The position numbers and the translations under genes are program-made. Below, in pieces: positions 58,480-64,000 of a stretch of DNA of 64,000 bases. Position 1 is the stretch's first letter. The number at the start of each line of letters is the position of its first letter. The notes beneath the pieces were generated by a model. The model was not told the DNA's origin. It made no database searches and saw only the letters and a program-made list of their open reading frames with translations. Origin of the DNA: Aliivibrio fischeri (GTDB taxonomy: Bacteria > Pseudomonadota > Gammaproteobacteria > Enterobacterales > Vibrionaceae); NCBI RefSeq assembly GCF_009727955.1, contig NZ_WOBR01000004.1, positions 371,702 through 435,701 on the forward strand. The letters run 5' to 3'.

Positions 58480-59154
58480 TTATTTCATCATTACCATGAA
58501 GGAGTAGATAATCGGCGCAACGAGAGAGGTGATGATCCCACAAATAACTAGGGCTAATGAACTGAATGCTGCATCTTGTGGATTCTCTTCAGCTGCTTGA
58601 GCTGTCCCCAATGCGTGAGAAACATTACCCATTGTTAGACCACGAGCAAGTGAGCTCTTAATACCCAACATGTTATAAATTGGGTAAGCAAAAATTGCCC
58701 CCATCAAACCAGCCAGAAGTACTAAGATTGCTGCGATTGCCGCTTCACCTTCAAGCTGACTTGAAATAGCCATAGCAATAGGCGTCGTCACTGATTTTGG
58801 TAAAATACTCGCAACCAGTTGCATATCGGCTCCCATCCAAACCGCAAGGAACGCACCAGAGATCATTGAGAACAACGAACCCACGCTACATGCAAGCAAG
58901 ATGATTTTCCAGTTCGCTCGAATATGAGGTAATTGCTCATACAAAGGATAAGCAAGTGCAACCACGGCAGGTTGTAACAAGTAACTTAGGAAAGCATTAT
59001 CAGCATAATAGGTTTCGTAAGGTACATGCAGAACCATCAAGATAGGAATAACAATACACACACTCAGCAATAACGGGTTATTCACTGGGTGAGGGAAACG
59101 TTTTGCAAACCAACGAGCAGAGTAAAAAACGATAAGTGTAAGAATGACCCACAT
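58480..59154 (-). CDS. yohK: LrgB/YohK family membrane protein
   Basis: A 224-residue inner-membrane protein with several hydrophobic helices. The segment ILPKSVTTPIAMAISSQLEG and the end MGNVSHALGTAQA are typical of the LrgB/CidB family. These proteins pair with LrgA-type holin-like partners and are linked to murein hydrolase control or export of small metabolites. Its start overlaps the yohJ stop by one base (TAATG), showing translational coupling. Gene order yohJ-yohK-cdd is as in E. coli. Confidence 0.92.
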   Translation of the reverse strand: MWVILTLIVFYSARWFAKRFPHPVNNPLLLSVCIVIPILMVLHVPYETYYADNAFLSYLLQPAVVALAYPLYEQLPHIRANWKIILLACSVGSLFSMISGAFLAVWMGADMQLVASILPKSVTTPIAMAISSQLEGEAAIAAILVLLAGLMGAIFAYPIYNMLGIKSSLARGLTMGNVSHALGTAQAAEENPQDAAFSSLALVICGIITSLVAPIIYSFMVMMK

Positions 59155-59504
59155 TAGCTGTTACCTCTATCAATTTTGTCGATAAAGAGTGCTAAGCAAA
59201 CCAATACTAATAATGAACCACCAGCCGTACTCACAATAATTGGAACTGCATTGTTAAGTAGTAAATCAAAATGGGTCATTAAACCTACCGAAATAGGAAT
59301 AAACAAGATCAGCATATTGCGCATAAAAAATTGGCAACCTGTTGCTGTCCAATCTGGTTTGCAAATACCGATAACCATAGCGGTGAATAAAATAAGCATT
59401 CCAATAATGCTTCCCGGAACAGATATGTTCAACCAAGATTGAATGCCGTTACCAGCAAACAACGAGGCGAAGATCCAAGCGAAAGAATAAAGATATTTAA
59501 TCAT
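59154..59504 (-). CDS. yohJ: LrgA/CidA family holin-like protein
   Basis: A 116-residue membrane protein with four hydrophobic helices. The pattern LNISVPGSIIGMLILF, RNMLILFIPISVGLM and the C-terminal helix fit the LrgA/CidA/YohJ family. It overlaps the upstream sbcB by four bases (ATGA) and the downstream yohK by one base, so sbcB-yohJ-yohK is one tightly packed operon. Confidence 0.92.
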   Translation of the reverse strand: MIKYLYSFAWIFASLFAGNGIQSWLNISVPGSIIGMLILFTAMVIGICKPDWTATGCQFFMRNMLILFIPISVGLMTHFDLLLNNAVPIIVSTAGGSLLVLVCLALFIDKIDRGNS

Positions 59505-60925
59505 GATATTAATTGTTGTACGTAGTTATACACGGCTTTTAAAATAGCCACTTTTTTGTCATTACCTTCGGACTCAAGGTATAGATTTTCAAAACTCGCT
59601 TCATAATCTGGCAAGTGAGTTTGAAAATAGTCTTGAAGGTGAGCGTGCCATCTTAATTGCTCAGCTTCGTTTAATGTGTGCGGGAAGTTACGTGCACGGT
59701 ATCGGAATAACAGTGGTTTGATACGTGGATCTGTCACGTTTGGTTCAAAGTCAATTAACTGTTCAGGCGTTGATTGACGAATAATATCAATGGTTGCTTT
59801 ATCAGCATGTGAGAAGAAACCATCGTAAAGAAGCGTATCCACATTGGTTGATTTCTCGTAGTTTGGCTCAATGCTGTACAGCTCAATCAGTTTTTGTCTG
59901 ATCTCAGGGTTTTCACGTATTACTTTAAGATTACGTAAACACGCTTCGCGATCCACATTCAAATTAGCGGCATTTTCAGCAGTTAATGTTTTTGCAGGGG
60001 CAAGAACAGGGCACTTATTCAAATGCACTAATTTAACAGGAACTGGAAGCTCATCAGGACCAAGCTCAGAACGTTTGGTGTACATACGCTGATGCAGTTC
60101 TTCAACATTCAACTCAAGAAAAACACTTGGGTCTAAAGCCAAATCAATAGTAATAACGGCATTATTATTGGTTGGATGCCAAGCCACAGGCACTATCCAA
60201 CTGATGTTACCTCTATCTACACCAAACATGCCTGAAACATGCATAAGTGGTGTCATTTCAACTATGTCGATTAATGTCGCTGCTTTCTTCTTGTTACGCA
60301 TAGAAAGCAAATAGTTAAACATTTTTGGCTGTGCTTGTTTTACTTTTTTAGCTAACTCGATGGTCGCGATAACATCGGCCATGGCATCGTGGGCATTGGC
60401 GTGTTCAATGCCATTTTCAACAGAGAGCTTTTCAAGTTTAAAACTTGGTCTTCCTTCTTCATCTTTAGGCCAATTAATGCCTTCAGGGCGAAGTGCATAA
60501 ACCGCACGCATTACATCTAATAGATCCCAACGAGAGTTGCCGTTTTGCCAGCTCCAACCATAAGGTTCAAAGAAGTTACGATAGAGCGTGTAGCGAGAAA
60601 CCTCATCATCAAAACGAATGTTGTTATAACCTAAAGAACAAGTATTAGGCTGTGATAATTCATGATGAATTTTGGCAATAAATTCTGGCTCAGAAAGTCC
60701 TTTATTAACGGCGGTTTGTGGCGTAATACCCGTAATCAAACACGCTTCAGGTGAGGGAAGGTAATCAACTGGAGGACGGCAGTAAATAACTAAAGGCTCA
60801 CCGATAATATTGAAATCTTCATCAGTGCGGACACCAGCAAATTGGCACGGTCGATCAAGAGAAGGGCTAGTTCCCCATGTTTCATAATCAAAAAAGAAGA
60901 AACTAGGTGCATTGTTTTGTGGCAT
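59501..60925 (-). CDS. sbcB: Exodeoxyribonuclease I
   Basis: A 474-residue single-strand 3'-5' DNA exonuclease (ExoI), matching E. coli SbcB length (475). DEDDh residues appear in FFDYETWG (D13, E15), the middle aspartate of YNNIRFDDE and HANAHDAMADV (H and D). The SH3-like and helical C-terminal regions follow. It acts in recombination and mismatch repair. It is first in the operon with yohJ-yohK. To its left on the map the chromosome changes to accessory DNA. Confidence 0.95.
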   Translation of the reverse strand: MPQNNAPSFFFFDYETWGTSPSLDRPCQFAGVRTDEDFNIIGEPLVIYCRPPVDYLPSPEACLITGITPQTAVNKGLSEPEFIAKIHHELSQPNTCSLGYNNIRFDDEVSRYTLYRNFFEPYGWSWQNGNSRWDLLDVMRAVYALRPEGINWPKDEEGRPSFKLEKLSVENGIEHANAHDAMADVIATIELAKKVKQAQPKMFNYLLSMRNKKKAATLIDIVEMTPLMHVSGMFGVDRGNISWIVPVAWHPTNNNAVITIDLALDPSVFLELNVEELHQRMYTKRSELGPDELPVPVKLVHLNKCPVLAPAKTLTAENAANLNVDREACLRNLKVIRENPEIRQKLIELYSIEPNYEKSTNVDTLLYDGFFSHADKATIDIIRQSTPEQLIDFEPNVTDPRIKPLLFRYRARNFPHTLNEAEQLRWHAHLQDYFQTHLPDYEASFENLYLESEGNDKKVAILKAVYNYVQQLIS

Positions 60926-61771
60926 AAGTGATGTCCAATGATAAGCAATACATTGATTATCAGAGATCTATCACACAATCGCAAGGCATTAGAGAATTAT
61001 CAGAGGTGAAAGTTAGCAGAGCTCTTGGTTTGGAAGAACAACAAATGAATATTGAACGTGTAGTCGTAAAGTTTGATTTAAAAGGGATAAGCAACTTCAA
61101 AGTTCACCAAAAGATAGTTTGGAAGAATTAAGGTCTAACAGTGTTCGATTGCTCATGGTTATGGAGAGTGGGGTATTTGTGAGTTCACAAGTTGTTCCGA
61201 ATGATTGTTGTGTGTTTGGATTAACCGAGATCCCTAAGTTGCTCAAAGAACCGAGGTTATTCTCAGTAAAAACTTTGTTAGAAGTCGGAAAAGTAGCAAC
61301 AGAAAGAGCATATGAGTTATCTCAGTACTAACATTCACTTTAATGACTACTCTAAAAATAAGGTTATTTATAGGGTGGGTAATGTTGTAAATCACATTTT
61401 TATGAAACAAAAGCATTCCTAAATCTATAACAAATGTATCAACACGATTTTCTACACTCGGCGTTGTAGGTTTGTCTTTCATTTCAGTGTTTAAGGCGTT
61501 AAGATTCAGGTTGTTTTGCATAGTTGTAAACGTGTTATGCAGGCGTTATTTTACAAAATATCTTTATGATTTATTACACTGGGCATTAATCTTTGATGCA
61601 GCAGGAGTAGTGCAATGCACACATATTGGTGAGCGTTAGCAAGGAAAAATTATTTCACACTTGGGGTTCTCAGTTCATCAAGTGCTACGTTTAGAATTAA
61701 AGAACTGCTTTGTTCGTCATGGTTGTAGCGTGTTATGACGGCATTATATGAAAATTGGAGTATATTTGTTC
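60926..61771. other. Accessory region without a convincing gene
   Basis: Two short plus-strand frames (60928-61131, 67 codons; 61119-61331, 70 codons) lack recognisable domains. The second begins inside the first in another frame, so they could be remnants of one broken gene. A minus frame at 61243-61521 shows no family match. The region holds an attC-like site (61428-61548). A second partial copy of its right end (CGTGTTATG followed by GGCATTAT) lies at 61729-61747, just before the ATPase gene. Confidence 0.5.
61428..61548. repeat. Integron attC-like recombination site, 121 bp
   Basis: It begins TAACAAATGTATCAACACG and ends CGTGTTATGCAGGCGTTA. Compared with the complement of the end, TAACGCCTGCATAACACG, the ends pair as R box (TAAC), a mismatched three-base spacer, then the L box (TG-AT-AACACG) with one extra base, which is the attC arrangement. 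The length of 121 bp and the TAACAAA...GGCGTTA ends match V. cholerae VCR sites (from memory). No integrase or clear cassette array is in the window. Confidence 0.5.
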
Positions 61772-63049
61772 ATGATAAAAGCTATTGAGATAAAGAATTT
61801 CAAATCAGCAGAAAAATTAAACCTGAAATTTGGAAGAATAAATACTTTTATTGGAGAAAATGGCTCAGGTAAAAGTACAGTATTGGAAGCCCTTGCATTT
61901 GCTGTTGCTGCAGAAAATGATCGTTTAGAAAGTGAATTTTTGGAAAATCGAGGTATTCGAATTACATCTCCTGAATTTATGAGATCTTGCTTCAATGATG
62001 AGTCAGTTGATAACCCTATTGAGATTAAACTATTTTTAAATGATGAAGGTTCTACTGCGAGGAATTATATTTTTGAAAATAAAAATGAATTTTTTTCAGA
62101 GTGGAAAATAGTTAAAGACACGATAGTAAATAGTTCTCCAGATGAGTCAGTAAGTTCTAAGGATTATTATTCTATAAAAGCAAGGATTAAAGCTTTTAAT
62201 AAACTATTATCTAGAGATGAGTTCTCAAAAATTCTTAATTCTGATAATTCGGAATTAAAAGCAAGTGTAGAACATTTAAAAAATGAAGAATTTCTTAAAG
62301 AAATAGATGATGCAGAAGAGTTAATTAAAGAATTAGAATCGACAGTAACTGAAGGGATGGAACCATTAAATAATTTTGCAATTTACTCACCAGAAAACAA
62401 GCAGTTAAGAAACTTAAAAGAAGAAGGGGCTTTGCGCCCAATAGGTATACAAGGACAAGGATTATTTAAGCTATTAAGACAAATTCATAAAGAACAACCA
62501 GATGCTATGCGTGATATTGAGAAAGGTTTAAAATTAATCGGTTGGTACGAGTCTATGGATTTAGATAATGAACCAGAGTTGATTGAAGATGAATTGTTTA
62601 TTAAAGACCGATACCTACCAATGTCATTTACTCAACGAAGTGCAAATGAAGGTTTTCTATATATGTTATTTTATATGGCATTATTGGTCTCTAAAGTAAC
62701 ACCTAGAATATTTGCAATTGATAATATAGATGCAGCGCTAAATCCTAAACTTTGTACCAAACTAATGACCTATATTGTGGAATTAGCTGAGAAGTATGAT
62801 AAACAAGTATTCTTAACTACGCATAACCCAGCAATTTTGGATGGTATAAACTTATTTGATGAGCAACAAAAATTATTTGTTGTCTCTAGAAAGAAAAGAG
62901 GACAAACCTCTGTTCGTGAGTTTAAGTCTAGTCAAATGCCAACTACGCATAATATAGCTAAAAAATTCGATACAAAAAATGAAGAATACTTAATGCTTTC
63001 AGAGGCCATGATTCGCGGTTATATTGGTGGGATACCTAAAGGTTTTTAG
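61772..63049 (+). CDS. OLD/RloA-type AAA ATPase of a putative two-gene defence system
   Basis: A 425-residue ABC-like ATPase of the SMC/OLD type (AAA_15/AAA_21). Walker A GENGSGKST lies at 28-36, opening MIKAIEIKNFKSAEKLNLKF as in RecF/OLD proteins. Walker B is FAIDNID (D317-N318; asparagine where glutamate is usual), followed by AALNPKL and the switch histidine H351 in LTTHNP. A charged helical insertion (about 110-210) fits the coiled-coil arm. ATG at 61772 has GGAG 11 bases upstream; TTG 61766 and ATG 61748 are alternatives. It abuts a TOPRIM-like gene with no gap, the layout of split OLD, RloAB/AbiL and PARIS systems. It is more AT-rich, with more AGA codons, than the core genes. Confidence 0.8.
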   Translation: MIKAIEIKNFKSAEKLNLKFGRINTFIGENGSGKSTVLEALAFAVAAENDRLESEFLENRGIRITSPEFMRSCFNDESVDNPIEIKLFLNDEGSTARNYIFENKNEFFSEWKIVKDTIVNSSPDESVSSKDYYSIKARIKAFNKLLSRDEFSKILNSDNSELKASVEHLKNEEFLKEIDDAEELIKELESTVTEGMEPLNNFAIYSPENKQLRNLKEEGALRPIGIQGQGLFKLLRQIHKEQPDAMRDIEKGLKLIGWYESMDLDNEPELIEDELFIKDRYLPMSFTQRSANEGFLYMLFYMALLVSKVTPRIFAIDNIDAALNPKLCTKLMTYIVELAEKYDKQVFLTTHNPAILDGINLFDEQQKLFVVSRKKRGQTSVREFKSSQMPTTHNIAKKFDTKNEEYLMLSEAMIRGYIGGIPKGF

Positions 63050-63775
63050 ATGAGTTTTGGATTAGTATGTGAAGGACCAACCGATCAAATCACGATTGAG
63101 AATATATTATGTGGTTTTTTTGATGATGATATCTCTGATGTTATCAATAAACTTCAACCTGGAGGAGCCTCCGAATCTAATGGTGAAGGTGGATGGGAGC
63201 GAGTTTTAACTTATTTATCAAGTTATAAATTTCGAGATTCATTTTTAATGAATCAGTATGTAGTTATTCAGATTGATACTGATGTTTGTCATATGAAGGG
63301 GTTCGATATCCCTTTAGTTGATGAAGGTGGCATCACTTTAAATGACGTTTCTGAAATTGTACTTAAAGTTAAAGATAAGCTAATTTCTCAAATTGATTCA
63401 GGAGAAGATGATTTTTTTGAAAACAATAAAGATAAAATCATCTTTGCGATATCTGTACACTGTTTAGAAACATGGATATTTAAGCATTATAATAATGACC
63501 CTAAATTGAATAAAATGATTAATAATGGCGAATCAAGGCTGGTTGAGATTATACAGCGGATTCATCATGGAGATAGAGAAAAATTAGGGCTATACCTTGA
63601 AAGGGAAGGGAAAACTTTTAAAATGCATAAGATATATGAGGCTTATGATGAACTTACAATGCCATTTTTTAAGAAAGGTGGTGATACTAGAATTGAAGAG
63701 TTATCTAGAAAAGATGAAAGTTTTAAATTTTTCATTGATGAATTGACTGAAAAAGCATCTGACTTCCTTGACTAA
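63050..63775 (+). CDS. TOPRIM-like partner of the ATPase (RloB/AbiLii/DUF4276-like)
   Basis: A 241-residue protein. TOPRIM-type features are the N-terminal GLVCEGPTD (E8) and QIDTDV (D76-x-D78); a C-x-E-x-W motif in SVHCLETWIF recalls RloB-like proteins. It starts at the base after the ATPase stop codon (TTTTAGATG), so the two are co-translated. In related systems the ATPase holds the TOPRIM nuclease silent until phage infection (family knowledge: OLD, PARIS AriAB, AbiL). Which subfamily this is cannot be settled by eye. A terminator follows. Function inferred. Confidence 0.7.
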   Translation: MSFGLVCEGPTDQITIENILCGFFDDDISDVINKLQPGGASESNGEGGWERVLTYLSSYKFRDSFLMNQYVVIQIDTDVCHMKGFDIPLVDEGGITLNDVSEIVLKVKDKLISQIDSGEDDFFENNKDKIIFAISVHCLETWIFKHYNNDPKLNKMINNGESRLVEIIQRIHHGDREKLGLYLEREGKTFKMHKIYEAYDELTMPFFKKGGDTRIEELSRKDESFKFFIDELTEKASDFLD

Positions 63776-63808
63776 ATCTTATTATAAAGCATAATTACCA
63801 CATTGAAG

Positions 63809-63836
63809 AACCTCGCCCATCCGGCGGGGTTTTTTT
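63809..63836 (+). terminator. Terminator of the defence pair
   Basis: AACCTCGCC and GGCGGGGTT pair (one G-T) around CATCC, followed by a run of T. GC-rich form of the kind found at phage gene ends. Confidence 0.85.
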
Positions 63837-63862
63837 ATACCTGCAATTTATGACGTTTACTG

Positions 63863-63884
63863 GCACCTTTCGGGGTGTTTTTTT
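63863..63884 (+). terminator. Second, phage-style terminator
   Basis: A short GC stem (CACC/GGTG) around a 6-base loop is followed by seven T. It lies between the defence pair and the holin gene. Confidence 0.65.
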
Positions 63885-63895
63885 ATGGGGGAAAT

Positions 63896-64000
63896 ATGCA
63901 AGAAAAGATAAGTTCTTTATCCGCGTATGTTTCTGGTCGGGCTTTTGCTTTGTTTGGTGCGTTCTCATTGCAAGATTGGATGAGCATCGTTGGTGGGGGG
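63896..64000 (+). CDS. Phage holin, N-terminal part, cut by the window end
   Basis: An open frame of 35 codons runs to the window edge: MQEKISSLSAYVSGRAFALFG followed by AFSLQDWMSIVGGG. The segment GAFSLQDWMSIVG resembles class II holins of the HP1/P2-like phages (SLQDWAxIVG pattern). GGGGGA lies just before the ATG. It marks the start of phage-derived DNA that continues beyond the window. The rest of the gene is not visible, so the family call is tentative. Confidence 0.6.
   Translation, partial: MQEKISSLSAYVSGRAFALFGAFSLQDWMSIVGGG

Noticed and set aside
61119..61331. 70-codon frame after sbcB as a real gene
   Set aside because: TTG start overlapping another frame, no Shine-Dalgarno and no recognised domain; kept only as a possible remnant.
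61243..61521. 92-codon minus-strand frame across the attC-like site
   Set aside because: It overlaps the attC-like structure, has no convincing start signal and a low-complexity C-terminus.
61628..61747. A second complete attC site before the ATPase
   Set aside because: The right end (CGTGTTATG...GGCATTAT) resembles the first site, and CAGTTC/GAACTG pair inside, but no matching left R/L boxes were found.
63776..63895. attC site closing a cassette that carries the defence pair
   Set aside because: Only phage-style terminators are present; no TAAC...GTTA paired ends are seen.

Overview
The window is a low-GC gammaproteobacterial chromosome segment that fits the Vibrionaceae, most probably Aliivibrio (Vibrio fischeri group). 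The pointers are the gene complement (long-form PurC, FapA/DUF342, MiaE, Tpm, a large VCBS adhesin with a LapG-type cleavage site), AT-rich intergenic DNA and many strong shared terminators. This is inference from gene content; no 16S or other marker is present. No rRNA, tRNA or CRISPR array was seen.

Layout. 1-3.6 kb: udp under a CRP/CytR-like promoter, a stand-alone CARF plus PD-(D/E)XK nuclease of the DUF1887 family, and two small unknown genes. 3.7-9.3 kb: three minus-strand genes, DUF2760 membrane protein -> Hsp70-like 606 aa -> separate Hsp70-like 938 aa, with a possible heat-shock promoter. 9.4-16.3 kb: CHASE-like/GGDEF cyclase, DEDDh exonuclease, a 26-codon small ORF, cystine symporter, tpm, periplasmic 5'-nucleotidase. 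16.3-20.5 kb: HypT-like LysR regulator divergent from iadA-dcuC (isoaspartyl dipeptide use), then DUF2750. 20.7-33.3 kb: one 4199-codon adhesin with a LapA-type retention module, about 33 VCBS repeats (three tandem copies of a 645-bp unit) and a type I secretion tail. 33.4-43.9 kb: rlmI, two chemoreceptors, acyP, tusE, hrpA, a small outer-membrane barrel. 43.9-60.9 kb: purC, yggN-like, glutaredoxin, fapA-like, a SulA-like SOS gene with a LexA box, miaE, a membrane coiled-coil protein, cysB, a methyltransferase, aspC, purT, an amidase-like protein lacking its serine nucleophile, and sbcB-yohJ-yohK-cdd.

After sbcB the character changes. 60.9-61.8 kb has no convincing gene but contains a 121-bp site with the architecture of an integron attC. 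It is followed by a two-gene unit (AAA ATPase plus TOPRIM-like protein, abutting genes) that looks like a split OLD / RloAB / PARIS-type antiphage system. The window ends inside a phage-type holin gene behind phage-like terminators, so the right end is accessory DNA, probably prophage or a phage remnant.

Links between genes: udp and cdd are pyrimidine nucleoside salvage genes whose promoters both show paired CRP-like sites about 50 bp apart; purC and purT both carry PurR-like operators; fapA, two chemoreceptors, a diguanylate cyclase and the LapG-cleavable adhesin all belong to motility/biofilm control. Start codons were moved from the longest possible frame where a Shine-Dalgarno sequence or family length favoured an internal start; this is stated per gene.
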